Assembly (NCBI GenBank): GCA_020633315.1
Contig: JACKDV010000004.1
Coordinates: forward strand, 434,001-498,000
Reading direction: 5' to 3'
Origin: Myxococcales bacterium
GTDB lineage: Bacteria; Myxococcota_A; Polyangia; Nannocystales; Nannocystaceae
Length of the DNA: 64,000 nt
Both the position numbers and the translations under genes were made by a program. The notes beneath the pieces were generated by a model, which saw only the letters and a list, made by a program, of their open reading frames with translations, was not told the DNA's origin and did no database searches. Shown piece by piece: positions 1 through 11,814 of this stretch (position 1 is its first letter; each line of letters starts with the position of its first letter).

Positions 1-753
1 ACCCTGCGCGCGTCCCTGGGGATGGGCCCGAGCGACAGCGGGGTGCTGGTGCGCTCGGTCGCCTACGGCGGCTCGGTCCACGGCCGGGTGCGGAGTGGCG
101 ACGTGCTGATGGAGATCGACGGCTACCCGATCGCCAACAACGGCACCATCCAGTACCTGGGGCAGCACCGCACCGGCTACGTGGTGGTGCTCGGCGATCA
201 CTACGTGGGCGACGAGCTGTCGCTGGTGCTGCTGCGCGGCGGTGAGCGCCACGAGCTGGAGATCACCCTCGGCGAGCCGACCCCGCTGGTCGCCCACAGC
301 CAGTACGACGTGGACCCGCGCTACTTCGTCTACGGCGGCCTGGTGTTCCAGCCGCTGTCGATGAACTTCCTGGCCACCTGGGATCGCTGGTGGAACCACG
401 CGCCCAAGGAGTTCCTCTACCACTTCCACTTCGGGATCCCCACCGAGGACCGGCGCGAGGTGGTGGCGCTCACCCAGGTGCTGGCCGACGAGGTCAACGT
501 GGGCTACGAGTCGCGCTACTGCGAGTCGGTGGTGGCCGTCGACGGCCACAAGCCCCGCGACCTCGAGGACTTCGTTCGACGGGTGGAGGCGGCCGAGGGG
601 ATCCTGCGCCTCGAGATGTCGAGCGGGTGCTCGGTGGTGCTCGACGTGGCGGCCGTGCGCGCGGCCCAGCCGCGGGTGCTCGAGCGCTACCGGATCCCGC
701 GCGACCGCTCGGAGCGGCTGAGCGCGGGTCCGGTCGCGGTCCCCGAGCCGTAG
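1..753 (+). CDS. Deg/HtrA-type serine protease, C-terminal PDZ part (5' truncated)
   Basis: The frame is open from base 1, so the gene starts outside the window and its protease domain is not seen. The visible 250 residues begin with a PDZ domain (GVLVRSV, then GDVLMEIDG, the carboxylate-binding loop and the ligand-groove strand). They continue into the long C-terminal PDZ-like region typical of the plant Deg9 and bacterial Deg9-like group, with the landmark YFVYGGLVFQPLS. A second PDZ-like end (VVAVDGHKPRDLEDF) precedes a short charged tail. Such proteins are trypsin-fold proteases for damaged proteins; the bacterial forms are usually periplasmic or cytoplasmic. The family call rests on the C-terminal half only. 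The catalytic triad cannot be checked here. Confidence 0.75.
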   Translation, partial: TLRASLGMGPSDSGVLVRSVAYGGSVHGRVRSGDVLMEIDGYPIANNGTIQYLGQHRTGYVVVLGDHYVGDELSLVLLRGGERHELEITLGEPTPLVAHSQYDVDPRYFVYGGLVFQPLSMNFLATWDRWWNHAPKEFLYHFHFGIPTEDRREVVALTQVLADEVNVGYESRYCESVVAVDGHKPRDLEDFVRRVEAAEGILRLEMSSGCSVVLDVAAVRAAQPRVLERYRIPRDRSERLSAGPVAVPEP

Positions 754-774
754 CCGTAGGCCCGGCCGCGGCGG

Positions 775-1908
775 CTAGCCGCCCACGAAGCCGTCCAGCC
801 CCGCGAGGCGCTCCACGTGGTGCTGCTCGTCGCCCAGCATGGTGTTGAGGGCCAGCATCCGCTTGAAGTAGAGGCCGATGTCGTGCTCGTCGGTGATCCC
901 GATGCCGCCGTGGAGCTGGATGGCCTGCTGCGAGACGAAGCGGCCGGCGCTGCCCAGCTTGGCCTTGGCGGCGCTCACCGAGCGCCGGCGCAGCTCGTCG
1001 TCGGCCTCGTCGGCGCGCAGCGAGGCCATCATCGACATGGAGCGCAGCAGCTGCACCTCCACGAACATGTCCACCGCCCGGTGCTGCAGCACCTGGAAGC
1101 TGCCGATGGGCACCCCGAACTGCTCGCGCTCCTTGAGGTGGGCCACCGTCATGTCGAGCATGGCCTGCGCCACGCCCAGGCCCTCGGCGCAGGCGGCCGC
1201 GGCCCCCAGGTCGAGCACCCGCTGGAGCACCGCGAGCGAGGCCGGCCCCGGCTCGCCCAGGCGGCGATCGTCCTCCACCACGGCGCCGTCGAGGCGCAGC
1301 CGCGCCGCGCCGTGACCGTCGATGGTCCGCAGCGGGCGTCGATCCACCCCGGGTCCGTCCGCGTCGACCACGAACAGGCCGAGGCCGTCGGGGGTGCTCG
1401 CCGAGACCACGAGCTGGTCGGCGGCCTGACCCCCGAGCACGAAGACCTTCTCGCCGCTCAGGGCCCAGCCCTTGCCCTCGCGCGTCGCGCTGAGCCGCGG
1501 CTGGCTCGCGTCGTAGCGGCCGTCTCGCTCGGCCCAGGCCAGGGCGAGCACCGACTGCCCCTCGATCATCGGCGCGAGCCAGCGCTCGTGCTGTGCCTCG
1601 CTGCCGGCGCGGGCCAGCGCCAGGCCGGCGAGCACCACCGAGGCCAGGTAGGGCTCGGGCGCGAGCGCCTTGCCCAGGCCCTCGAGGATGATCGCGACCT
1701 CCACCGGGCCGCCGCCGAAGCCCCCCGCCTCCTCGGGGAAGGGCACCGACAGCCAGCCCAGCTCGCCCATGTGGGCCCAGACCTCGGGGTCGTGCGGCTG
1801 GCCGGCGGCGCGGAGCTTGCGGAAGCGCTCGACCGGCGAGCGCTGCTTGACGAAGGACGCGACCGTCTCGGCCAGCATCTTCTGTTCGGGCGTGGGCTCG
1901 AAGTCCAT
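775..1908 (-). CDS. acyl-CoA dehydrogenase family protein (second of a pair)
   Basis: A 377-residue flavoprotein of the acyl-CoA dehydrogenase fold, close to the usual family length. It starts MDFEPTPEQKMLAETV, the helical N-terminal domain. A beta-domain follows in the middle, and the C-terminal helical domain carries EREQFGVPIGSFQ and IQLHGGIGITDEHDIG, both classic family signatures. The ATG at 1906-1908 lies 11 bp after the stop of the upstream dehydrogenase, so the two are almost certainly co-transcribed. The open frame extends far upstream, but that part is the shadow of the neighbour. Paired adjacent dehydrogenases can form alpha2beta2 enzymes in which only one subunit carries the catalytic base (known for mycobacterial steroid side-chain enzymes). 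Whether that holds here is inference, and the substrate is unknown. Confidence 0.9.
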   Translation of the reverse strand: MDFEPTPEQKMLAETVASFVKQRSPVERFRKLRAAGQPHDPEVWAHMGELGWLSVPFPEEAGGFGGGPVEVAIILEGLGKALAPEPYLASVVLAGLALARAGSEAQHERWLAPMIEGQSVLALAWAERDGRYDASQPRLSATREGKGWALSGEKVFVLGGQAADQLVVSASTPDGLGLFVVDADGPGVDRRPLRTIDGHGAARLRLDGAVVEDDRRLGEPGPASLAVLQRVLDLGAAAACAEGLGVAQAMLDMTVAHLKEREQFGVPIGSFQVLQHRAVDMFVEVQLLRSMSMMASLRADEADDELRRRSVSAAKAKLGSAGRFVSQQAIQLHGGIGITDEHDIGLYFKRMLALNTMLGDEQHHVERLAGLDGFVGG

Positions 1909-1919
1909 GGCTCGTCCCT

Positions 1920-3104
<1,185 letters not shown>

Positions 3105-3311
3105 CGACCGGATTCTACCGGAGAGTCGGCGCTTGTCTACCGAACGGTCGTACGGGCGAGATGCTCCCGGAACACGGCTCTGGGAGCGCCTGGCCCGGGG
3201 GAGGGCCCGAGCCGAGACCACGACGCGCAGCGGGCGACCCTTCGAAAGGGAGCGAGCGCGCCGGCTGGGGGCACGGCGCGCTCGAGGGTCGGTCGATGGC
3301 CCGAGGGGTCG

Positions 3312-3755
3312 TCAGCGGGCTTGGAGCTGACCGCCGACGAAGCGAAGCGCATCGACGGTCGTGAAGATCCCGGCCACGTGCCCGTGCTCGTCGAGGACCA
3401 CCGCGGCCTCCGTCTGGGTGGCGAGCAGGCAGCGCGCGACGATGTCGAGCGGCGTGTCGGGGGTGCAGACGTAGGGCGGGGATCCGGTCTTGATCTCACC
3501 CAAGGTCAGGGGCCCCGTGCTCCGGCCGAGGCCGCGGTAGACCTCGAGGTCGCGTGTGGTCACCACGCCGACCAGGCGGCCGCGGTCGAGGACGGGAAGG
3601 TGGCGGACGCCGGCGCGGAGCATCAGCTCCTGGGCGTCGGTGATGGGCAGGTCGGCCCGTGCCGTCACCGGATCGATCGTCATCACGCGACCCACCTCGA
3701 TCGAGTCGGGTGATCGAGGCTTGGTCGAGAGGTACGAGCGATCCAGGGCGAGCAT
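3312..3755 (-). CDS. CBS-domain pair protein
   Basis: A 147-residue stand-alone protein made of two CBS domains. The first runs from about residue 22 (VGRVMTIDPVTARADLPI to LVGVVTTRDLEVYRG). The second runs from about 86 (LGEIKTGSPPYVCTPDTPL to VAGIFTTVDALRFVG). CBS pairs bind adenine nucleotides in the cleft between the two motifs and usually regulate a partner protein. No enzymatic domain is attached. The ATG at 3753-3755 leaves a normal 20-residue lead before CBS1; an internal Met at residue 25 would cut into CBS1. It faces away from boxB across a 557-bp gap. Target unknown. Confidence 0.88.
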   Translation of the reverse strand: MLALDRSYLSTKPRSPDSIEVGRVMTIDPVTARADLPITDAQELMLRAGVRHLPVLDRGRLVGVVTTRDLEVYRGLGRSTGPLTLGEIKTGSPPYVCTPDTPLDIVARCLLATQTEAAVVLDEHGHVAGIFTTVDALRFVGGQLQAR

Positions 3756-4312
3756 GGGAACGAGAGGCGGTCTAGACGCCGTGGAGGGCCGGGGACAGGA
3801 GGCGAGCGGAGGACGGGGTGCCTTGATCGAGTGTCATGACGAGCTCGCCTCTCGCCAGCATGACCGGGAGGGTGCTCGTCGGGGCTCGCATGATCTGCGG
3901 AACGCGACGCAAGACCACCATGGTGAGCGGGTTCTCGAAGAGGTTGGAGCCCGGCAGTCGGCACCAGCGGGCGCGTGACTCGGAGGGGGAATGGTCACAC
4001 GTGCTGGAGACCGACCACCGGGCTCGGCGGGGCTCCTTCCAAGGAGACGTCCGCCATCACCCAGAGAGAAGGAGGTGATGGAGGACGTCGGGGGTGGAGG
4101 GATGTGGGCTCAGACTAGTCATCGATGGCCCACATCGCCAGGGGACGACGTTCGCAAAGCTTGCGCTCCGCCGCGACCATCGCCGCGCGAGTTTCCGGTG
4201 CGTGTGGGGGCTCCGCGAGGCAGCCCACGACGCAAAGATTGCTCGCAGGTGGGCATGGCGAGGCTTCCTTCTTCGCTCGATGGCATCGGGGGCGCACCGC
4301 AGATTGGGCTCG
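3756..4312. other. 557-bp region without a confident gene, between divergent CBS and boxB genes
   Basis: No open frame here looks convincingly coding. On the minus strand an ATG at 3921 opens a 49-codon frame ending at 3772 (MVVLRRVPQIMRAP at its start), 16 bp before the CBS gene. Its third-position GC is clearly lower than that of neighbours and it has no Shine-Dalgarno, so I do not call it a gene. The region must hold the promoters of the two divergent genes. It also holds a strong inverted repeat at 4046-4089. Confidence 0.5.
4046..4089. repeat. 16-bp inverted repeat with 12-nt loop upstream of boxB
   Basis: Left arm GACGTCCGCCATCACC (4046-4061) pairs with right arm GGTGATGGAGGACGTC (4074-4089) with a single mismatch; the loop is CAGAGAGAAGGA. 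No T-tract follows on either strand, so it is not a classical terminator. It could be an operator for a dimeric regulator or a structured leader element, about 225 bp before the boxB start. Confidence 0.6.
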
Positions 4313-5728
<1,416 letters not shown>

Positions 5729-5745
5729 GCCGGGCGCGGGCTGGG

Positions 5746-5774
5746 GGCGCGCCCGACCGACCGGGGGGCGCGCC
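5746..5774 (+). terminator. hairpin downstream of boxB
   Basis: GGCGCGCCC (5746-5754) can pair with GGGCGCGCC (5766-5774) around an 11-nt loop, starting 17 bp after the boxB stop. There is no T-run, as is common for very GC-rich bacteria, so function as a terminator is only likely. Confidence 0.35.
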
Positions 5775-5853
5775 ACCGGGAGCGTGTGCATCCTCGCTTG
5801 CCGGCGCGGTGGCCAAGCGCCCGGAGGTTGCGGCATAACCCGCGCCCATCGAG

Positions 5854-6465
5854 ATGCGCATCCGCGTCGAGATCGAGCGCCCCGCTCCCCGCCACCTCCA
5901 GCCCGCCATCGATGCGATGCGCCGGGACGGCGTGATCATCTATCCGACCGACACCGGCTATGCGTACGGCTGTGCGCTGTCGAGTCTCAAGGGGATCGGC
6001 CGGATCCGCAAGCTCAAGGGCTACACGGACAAGCACCCCAAGCCCCTGACCATGCTCGTCAACGAGATCGCCGAGCTCGGTCGCTACGGTCACATGGGCA
6101 ACCGGGTGTTCCGGGTGGTGCGGCGGCTGCTGCCCGGCCCCTACACCATGGTGCTGTCGGCCACCAACGAGGTGCCGCGGCAGATGAAGAACCGCTGGCA
6201 CGAGGTGGGCATGCGGGTGCCCGACCACCTGGTGTGCCGCATGCTGGTGGACATGCTCGGCGAGCCCCTGCTCACGGGCTCGCTCACCTCGTCCGACGCG
6301 CAGTTCGAGCTCGAGGAGCCGGAGCTCTACGAGCAGCGCTACGCTCGCGACGTGCAGGTGGTGGTGGACGGCGGGCCGCTGTGGCCCGAGCCCTCCACCG
6401 TGCTCAAGCTGGTCGACGACGAGATCGAGGTGCTGCGCGAGGGCCAGGGCGCGCTGCCCGAGTAG
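5854..6465 (+). CDS. Sua5/YciO/YrdC family protein (threonylcarbamoyl-AMP synthase-like)
   Basis: A 203-residue protein of the YrdC fold without the extra Sua5 C-terminal domain. DGVIIYPTDTGYAYGCAL (about residues 25-43) is the conserved nucleotide-binding strand, and KGIGRIRKLKGYTDKHPKPL holds the basic substrate pocket. LLPGPYTMVL and TGSLTSSD complete the signature. True Sua5/TsaC enzymes make threonylcarbamoyl-AMP for the t6A tRNA modification; the YciO branch is related but of less certain role. The length and the GYAYGC variant of the usual YGLG suggest the YciO side. Its stop at 6463-6465 lies two bases from the stop of the convergent next gene. Confidence 0.88.
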   Translation: MRIRVEIERPAPRHLQPAIDAMRRDGVIIYPTDTGYAYGCALSSLKGIGRIRKLKGYTDKHPKPLTMLVNEIAELGRYGHMGNRVFRVVRRLLPGPYTMVLSATNEVPRQMKNRWHEVGMRVPDHLVCRMLVDMLGEPLLTGSLTSSDAQFELEEPELYEQRYARDVQVVVDGGPLWPEPSTVLKLVDDEIEVLREGQGALPE

Positions 6466-6467
6466 GG

Positions 6468-8384
6468 CTAGGGACAGGGGCTGAGGCCGCAGAAGGTCTC
6501 CACCTCGTCCACGCAGAAGATGTCCCAGGCGGTGTCGCAGCAGTAGGAGTCGTAGAAGCAGATCGTGTCGACGCAGGCGTCGCAGCCGAGCGATAGCGTC
6601 CCACCGGTGGTGCACAGGTCGTGGGTGCAGCCGTCGCCCGCACAGATGCCGCACACCAAGGGGGCATTGCCGGCACAGATGCCGTCCCACAGGGTGTCGC
6701 AGCAGTAGGGATCGGCGGCGCACATGGCCGCCTCGCAGCCGGCCTCGTTGCAGCCCGGGCTGCCGTTGGCGATGCAGCAGTCGCCCGAGTCGGTGAGGCA
6801 GGCGCTGGTGTCGAACGAGGCGCAGTCACCCGAGCAGGCCAGGGTGCCGCCGGCGGGGAAGCCCTGGGTGCCGCAGGTCTGGCCGGCCAGGTTGGCGCCA
6901 TCGCAGACCTCGGGGCCGTCGACCAGGCCGTTGCCGCAGGAGCTGCAGCTGGTGGTGTTGAAGGTGCAGTTGGGGGCGCACAGCAGGGTGCCGCCGGTGT
7001 AGCCCTGGGTGATGCAGGTCTCGCCGTCGAGGTCGGCGCCGTCGCACTGCTCGAAGCCGTTGAGCACCCCGTCGCCGCAGTCGAAGCAGCCCGAGGTGTC
7101 GAAGGCGACGCAGCCGGGGCTGCAGGCCAGGGTGCCGCCGTCGAAGCCCTGGGTGATGCAGGACTCGCCGTCGAGGTTGGCTCCGTCGCACACCTCGCCC
7201 AGGGTCACCAGGCCGTCGCCGCAGCTCCAGGTGATGCAGCCCGAGGTGTCGAAGCCGCCGCAGCCGGGCGCGCAGGCGAGGGTGCCCGCGTCGAAGCCCT
7301 GGGCGATGCAGGTCTCGCCGCCGAGGTTGAGGAAGTCGCAGGCCTCGGCGGCCTCGATCACGTTGTTGCCGCAGATCGAGCAGCCCGAGGTGTCGAACGA
7401 GCAGGTGGTGGGGTCGCAGGCGAGGGTGCCCCCGTCGTAGCCCACGCCGATGGTCGTGCAGCTCTGCCCGCCGAGGTCGGCGCCGTCGCACTGCTCGCCC
7501 ACCGCGGGGGTGATCATGCCGTCTCCGCAGGAGTAGTCGTTGCAGCCCGCGGGGTCGAAGGCGCCGCAGCCCGCGGCGCAGGCCAGCGTGCCGTAGTCGT
7601 AGCCCTGGGTCACGCAGGTCTCGCCGTCGAGGTCGGCCCCGTCGCACAGCTCGGCGCCCTGCGCCGTGCCGTCGCCGCAGGCGGTGCAGGCCGAGGTGTC
7701 GAAGGCACAGCTGACCGGGTCGCAGGCGAGGGTGCCGGCGTCGAAGCCCATGCCGAGGGTGGTGCAGCCGTTGCCGTCGAGGTCGGCCCCGTCGCAGCTC
7801 TCACCCGGATCGAGGGTGCCGTTGTTGCACTCCCAGCTCACGCAGCCCGAGACGTCGAAGGTGCACGAGCTCGGGTCGCAGGCGAGGGTGCCGGCGTCGA
7901 AGCCCATGCCGAGGGTGGTGCAATCGTTGCCGTCGAGCTCGTCGCCCTCGCAGGTCTCGGGCGGCTGGATCGTCCCGTCGCCGCACTCCCAGGAGACGCA
8001 CTCCGAGCGGTCGAAGGTGCAGGTGCGAGGGTCGCAGGCGAGGGCGCCCTCGTCGAAGCCCAGGCCCACGCAGTCCTGGCCGTCGAGCTCGCTGCCGTCG
8101 CACTCCTCGCCCTCCTCGAGCCGCTCGTTGCCGCACTCGGGCGGGACCGGCCCGGTGGAGTCGGGCCCCGTGTCGTCGGCCCCGGTGCTCTGCGCCGCGC
8201 CCGTGCCCACCTCGGTGTCACCGGCCGAGCCGTCGCTGCCGCCGGGGCCCATGCCCGTGTCGCCGCCCCCCGAGTCGCTGGTGGGCACGCCGAAGGTGGT
8301 GAGGATGCCGGGCGTGGTGTCGTCCCCGCAGCCCGCCGCCACCAACGACACCCCCAGCCCCAGTGATCCGATCCAACCCCGCAT
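6468..8384 (-). CDS. Cys-rich repeat lipoprotein (nine repeats)
   Basis: A 638-residue predicted lipoprotein. The ATG at 8382-8384 gives a short signal peptide with lipobox VAAGC (Cys19). A linker rich in Thr, Ser, Gly and Asp follows to about residue 85. Then come nine tandem repeats of about 48 residues with the pattern CGDG-x-ExCDG-xx-Lx-G-xx-C-x-T-x-G, then GTLAC and FDTSxC. They resemble the DUF4215/myxobacterial Cys-rich class; spacing suggests several disulfides per repeat. The C-terminal block has a different Cys pattern (DCCIANG, CCDTLWDGIC, CCDTAWDIFC). Surface-exposed after lipidation is inferred. It is the last gene of a same-strand run with two vWA lipoproteins. An earlier in-frame ATG at 8408 would add eight residues. 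No function known. Confidence 0.85.
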   Translation of the reverse strand: MRGWIGSLGLGVSLVAAGCGDDTTPGILTTFGVPTSDSGGGDTGMGPGGSDGSAGDTEVGTGAAQSTGADDTGPDSTGPVPPECGNERLEEGEECDGSELDGQDCVGLGFDEGALACDPRTCTFDRSECVSWECGDGTIQPPETCEGDELDGNDCTTLGMGFDAGTLACDPSSCTFDVSGCVSWECNNGTLDPGESCDGADLDGNGCTTLGMGFDAGTLACDPVSCAFDTSACTACGDGTAQGAELCDGADLDGETCVTQGYDYGTLACAAGCGAFDPAGCNDYSCGDGMITPAVGEQCDGADLGGQSCTTIGVGYDGGTLACDPTTCSFDTSGCSICGNNVIEAAEACDFLNLGGETCIAQGFDAGTLACAPGCGGFDTSGCITWSCGDGLVTLGEVCDGANLDGESCITQGFDGGTLACSPGCVAFDTSGCFDCGDGVLNGFEQCDGADLDGETCITQGYTGGTLLCAPNCTFNTTSCSSCGNGLVDGPEVCDGANLAGQTCGTQGFPAGGTLACSGDCASFDTSACLTDSGDCCIANGSPGCNEAGCEAAMCAADPYCCDTLWDGICAGNAPLVCGICAGDGCTHDLCTTGGTLSLGCDACVDTICFYDSYCCDTAWDIFCVDEVETFCGLSPCP

Positions 8385-8512
8385 GGTCGAGATCGTATCC
8401 CAAACCATCGCCCGTCGACGCACGATCGACGCACGAGTCGAGCGCCCGAGGGCCGCTCGCACCGGTCCCCGCGCTCGGGCTCGACCCGTGAGCGGGGATC
8501 GAGGAGCGAGGA

Positions 8513-9565
8513 TCAGGGGATGAAGTTGGCGCAGCCCTCGGCCACCTTGGCGAGCACCTCCTGGAAGAAGGGCCCGTAGCCGTCGCTGCACACGCTGCCG
8601 ACGGCGTGGTTGGGGAAGCGCTCCACGAAGTCCACCAGGCGCGAGGACTGCTCGGCCCCGTCGACGCCCTGAGAGAGGTCTGCGCAGTCCTCGAACTTGG
8701 GCGAGCCCCCCAGCAGCCCCAGGGCCACGATGTTGGTCTCGCGCCCGTTCTTGATGGCCACCACCGCGTCGAACCACTCGGCGGGCTCGCCCACGCTGCC
8801 GCCGAGCTCGGCCCAGTTGTCCTCCTCGTCGGTGATGAGCAGGAAGATCAGCAGGGCATCGTCGCGGATGAAGCCCTGGTTGCAGCCCTCCGCCGCATTG
8901 AGCTCGTCGGACATCGCGGCCACCAGCGCCCCCGCCTGCTGCTCCACGGGGTTGCCCACCGCGCCGACCAGGGCGGCACAGCCGAACTCGTTGGGGAAGG
9001 TCTCCGAGGTGCCGTCCATGTAGGGGGCCCCCGTGGAGAACTCGCAGCTGAGCTCGGGGTCGCTGGCGCTCTGCGGCTTGGTCAGCAGCGAGCCCAGCTG
9101 GTAGTCGCAGGAGCTGCAGTCGACGCCCGACGCCGAGCAGCTGTCGAGGGGATCCTCGAGGGTCCCCAGCCCCGGGTAGCTGTCGGTGTCGATCACCCCC
9201 ACCCGCACGCTCTCCACGTTGGGCAGCGCGTTCTGCATGGCGTCGACGAAGCCGGGCACGCCCTGGGCGAGGAACTGCTGCTCGTCGGTCATGCTCGGGG
9301 AGTTGTCCACCACGAACACGAAGTCGACCGCGTTGCAGCGGAACTGCTGGCCCTCGCCGCTCGAGTCCTCGGCCGTGCCGTCGAAGATGCCGTCGTCGAG
9401 CGAGGTGCCCGTGGTGCCGGTGGCGTGGATGCCCTCGGTGAGGTCGATGCCGTCCTCGCCGGAGTCGCCGCTGGCCGAGTCGTCCCCGCCGCCGCAGGCG
9501 AGGGCGAGCGAGGCGAGCAGGAGCGTGGCGGGGCCGCTGATGGTCTTCGGAGTGCGCTCGGTCAT
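8513..9565 (-). CDS. vWA-domain lipoprotein
   Basis: A 350-residue predicted lipoprotein: signal peptide with lipobox LALAC (Cys24), acidic Gly/Thr linker to about residue 75, then a von Willebrand factor A domain. The metal site DxSxS is complete as DNSPS (Asp87, Ser89, Ser91). LLIFLLITDEEDNW gives the core strand with its acidic loop. Several Cys pairs (CSASGVDCSSC, CEFSTG) sit in insertions of the vWA fold. vWA domains bind protein ligands through Mg2+. The start is 23 bp after the stop of the upstream vWA protein, indicating an operon. Partner unknown. Confidence 0.87.
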   Translation of the reverse strand: MTERTPKTISGPATLLLASLALACGGGDDSASGDSGEDGIDLTEGIHATGTTGTSLDDGIFDGTAEDSSGEGQQFRCNAVDFVFVVDNSPSMTDEQQFLAQGVPGFVDAMQNALPNVESVRVGVIDTDSYPGLGTLEDPLDSCSASGVDCSSCDYQLGSLLTKPQSASDPELSCEFSTGAPYMDGTSETFPNEFGCAALVGAVGNPVEQQAGALVAAMSDELNAAEGCNQGFIRDDALLIFLLITDEEDNWAELGGSVGEPAEWFDAVVAIKNGRETNIVALGLLGGSPKFEDCADLSQGVDGAEQSSRLVDFVERFPNHAVGSVCSDGYGPFFQEVLAKVAEGCANFIP

Positions 9566-9588
9566 GGCCTTGTTCCCGGGAGGAGCGC

Positions 9589-11814
9589 TCAGAAGTTCTC
9601 GTAGACGATGACCACGTTGTCACCGACCACCGGCACGTTGTTGAGGATCTGCAGGGTGCAGGTGAGCGGGTCGTAGCTCCAGTCGCCGGGCGGCATCGGG
9701 ATGCCGTTGACCACCACCGTGATCGTGGCCGGATCGATGAGCGCGCAGCTCCCCGGCGGCACCCCGTCGAGGATGTAGAGGTCGTTGGGCACGCCGGCCA
9801 GGATGTCGTTGGCGAGGCCGCTGAGATCCCAGGGCGCGTCGCAGATGGAGAACATCGAGGGCAGGGTGTTGGTGACCTGGGCGAGCTTGACGTACTCCTG
9901 GCCGTCCTCCACCCCGGTGACGCAGGTGTTGAACTCGTAGACGTCGTCGGCGCCCGTGAGGGTGGCGGTGCCGGTGTTGCCGATGATCGGGAACACGCCC
10001 CAGTCGTCGCCGGGCGTGCTGTCCGGGAAGTAGTCGCCCATGAAGGAGACGAAGCCGCCGTAGATCAGGAAGTCGAAGGCCAGCGAGGTGTAGTTGCCCA
10101 GGCCCGGCGGATCCCAGCGGCAGATGTTGTCCACCGTGAGGTCGTCGATGATGCCGAAGCCGCAGTCGTCCACGTTGGAGGAGTCGCCGTCGGCGATGGT
10201 CCACTGGGGATCGTCGCCGTCGTCGTCCGAGGTGAAGATGAAGGCGATGTACGAGTTGGGCTGCAGCCGCGGGATCCAGTAGCCCGACTGCTGCATCACC
10301 CGGCCGATGGCGTTGCTCGAGTGCACGAACTCGAAGCCGTTGGTCGGGCCGTTGGTGTCGTACTGCCAGAAGCCGGCGCCCGGGTTGTCGGCGCAGCCGG
10401 CCCCGCCCAGCGGGGGCGACACGCAGATCTCGAACGACTCGGTGCCGCGGTCGGCGATGAGGTGCAGCGCGGTGGACGAGCCGGACGCGGCCAGGTCGTT
10501 GGCGAAGGAGTTGATCTCCGCCTCCACCGTGGCCATCTCCTCGCTCATCGAGCCCGAGGAGTCCACGGCCCAGATCACGTCGATGGGCCGGGTGGCGGTG
10601 TCGGTGCCCACCAAGAAGGTCTCGGCGCAGGGCGGGGCCACCCCGTCGCAGTTGTTGTCGATGCCGTCGCCGCAGATCTCTGGCCCGCCCGGGATCGGCA
10701 CGCAGGTGTTCTCGGGCTGCGGCACGCCGCCGATGCACTGCGGCACGGTGACCTCGCACTCGTTCATGCCGCAGGTCCAGTTGCCCTGGTCCTCGTCCAC
10801 GATGCAGTCGCAGTCGTTGTCGATGCCGTCGCAGATCTCCGGGCTGGCGCCCTCGAAGGGATCGCAGACCTGGGGGAAGCCGTTGATGCACGACGCGATG
10901 GTGTGCTCGCACGCTCCGCAGCCGCAGGTGATGTCGGGCAGGCCCTCGTCGGTCGCGCCGTCGCAGTCGTTGTCGATGTCGTCGCAGACCTCGGGGGAGG
11001 CGCCCTCGAAGGGATCGCAGGGGGGCACCGCCCCGCCCTCGCAGGCCGACACGGTGTGCTCGCACTGGCCCACGCCGCAGCTCTGGGTCTCGTCGCCCAG
11101 GCCCTCGTCGATGTCGCCGTCGCAGTCGTTGTCGACCAGGTCGCAGATCTCGGGCGTGGCCCCGTCGAGGGGATCGCACAGCTGCTCCATGCCCAGCACG
11201 CAGTTGTCCTGCTCGTGCAGGCACGGGCCCAGGCCGCACTGGGTGGTGCCCAGGTCCTCGTCGAGGTCGCCGTCGCAGTCGTTGTCGACCGCGTCGCAGA
11301 CCTCCATGGTGGGCAGGCCCTCGCCCTCGCAGGGCCCCCACTCGCCCACGTCGAGGTCGAGCGCCTGGCACTGCTGGATGCCCGGCGTGCACTCGCCCAC
11401 GTTGTACGTGGCCGGGTTGCCCGTGTAGCAGTAGCGGACCTGGCCCGGAGGGGCGCACAGGCCCGTCTCCTCGCCGGGGTAGCGATCGGGAGGATCGCCC
11501 GGGCCTCCGCCGCCGGTGTCCCCGCTGCCGCCCGTGTCGGGATCGCTGCTGGTGGTCCCGTCGCCCGGGCCCATCGTCTCGCCGTTGGTGTCGTCGGCCG
11601 AGTCGCCGGAGTTGGCCGCACCGGTGCCGATGCCATCGCTGCCCGCGGTGCCGTCCATCCCGCTGGTGGCTCCGGTGCTGCCCGCGGTGGCGCTCGTTCC
11701 TCCGGAGCCGTCGTTGCCTGCGGTGGCGTTCGCGACGTCGTCGGAGCCTCCGCACGCTCCGAGGGCGACAGCAACGACCGACGATCCGATGAGGCGAAAA
11801 TCGAAGCGAGCCAT
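9589..11814 (-). CDS. lipoprotein with MopE-type metal-binding repeats and vWA domain
   Basis: A 741-residue predicted lipoprotein. The ATG at 11812-11814 is preceded by AGGGG and GAGG, and yields a signal peptide with lipobox ALGAC (Cys21); the longer open frame lacks such features. After a Gly/Ser/Thr/Asp linker come five repeats of the type ExCDxxDNDCDGDxDE, the putative metal-binding motif named after MopE of methanotrophs. Four match well; the fourth reads DNDCDCIVDED and the fifth DNNCDGVAPPC. A vWA domain follows with its metal site DSSGS intact. The C-terminal 150 residues carry few Cys and no recognised domain. It is divergent from the next lipoprotein gene across an AT-rich spacer and heads the operon that continues with the second vWA lipoprotein. 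Confidence 0.88.
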   Translation of the reverse strand: MARFDFRLIGSSVVAVALGACGGSDDVANATAGNDGSGGTSATAGSTGATSGMDGTAGSDGIGTGAANSGDSADDTNGETMGPGDGTTSSDPDTGGSGDTGGGGPGDPPDRYPGEETGLCAPPGQVRYCYTGNPATYNVGECTPGIQQCQALDLDVGEWGPCEGEGLPTMEVCDAVDNDCDGDLDEDLGTTQCGLGPCLHEQDNCVLGMEQLCDPLDGATPEICDLVDNDCDGDIDEGLGDETQSCGVGQCEHTVSACEGGAVPPCDPFEGASPEVCDDIDNDCDGATDEGLPDITCGCGACEHTIASCINGFPQVCDPFEGASPEICDGIDNDCDCIVDEDQGNWTCGMNECEVTVPQCIGGVPQPENTCVPIPGGPEICGDGIDNNCDGVAPPCAETFLVGTDTATRPIDVIWAVDSSGSMSEEMATVEAEINSFANDLAASGSSTALHLIADRGTESFEICVSPPLGGAGCADNPGAGFWQYDTNGPTNGFEFVHSSNAIGRVMQQSGYWIPRLQPNSYIAFIFTSDDDGDDPQWTIADGDSSNVDDCGFGIIDDLTVDNICRWDPPGLGNYTSLAFDFLIYGGFVSFMGDYFPDSTPGDDWGVFPIIGNTGTATLTGADDVYEFNTCVTGVEDGQEYVKLAQVTNTLPSMFSICDAPWDLSGLANDILAGVPNDLYILDGVPPGSCALIDPATITVVVNGIPMPPGDWSYDPLTCTLQILNNVPVVGDNVVIVYENF

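Noticed and set aside
3772..3921. 49-codon minus-strand ORF just upstream of the CBS gene
   Set aside because: Reads smoothly but has lower third-position GC than neighbours, no Shine-Dalgarno and no recognisable similarity. Kept only as a note on the intergenic region.
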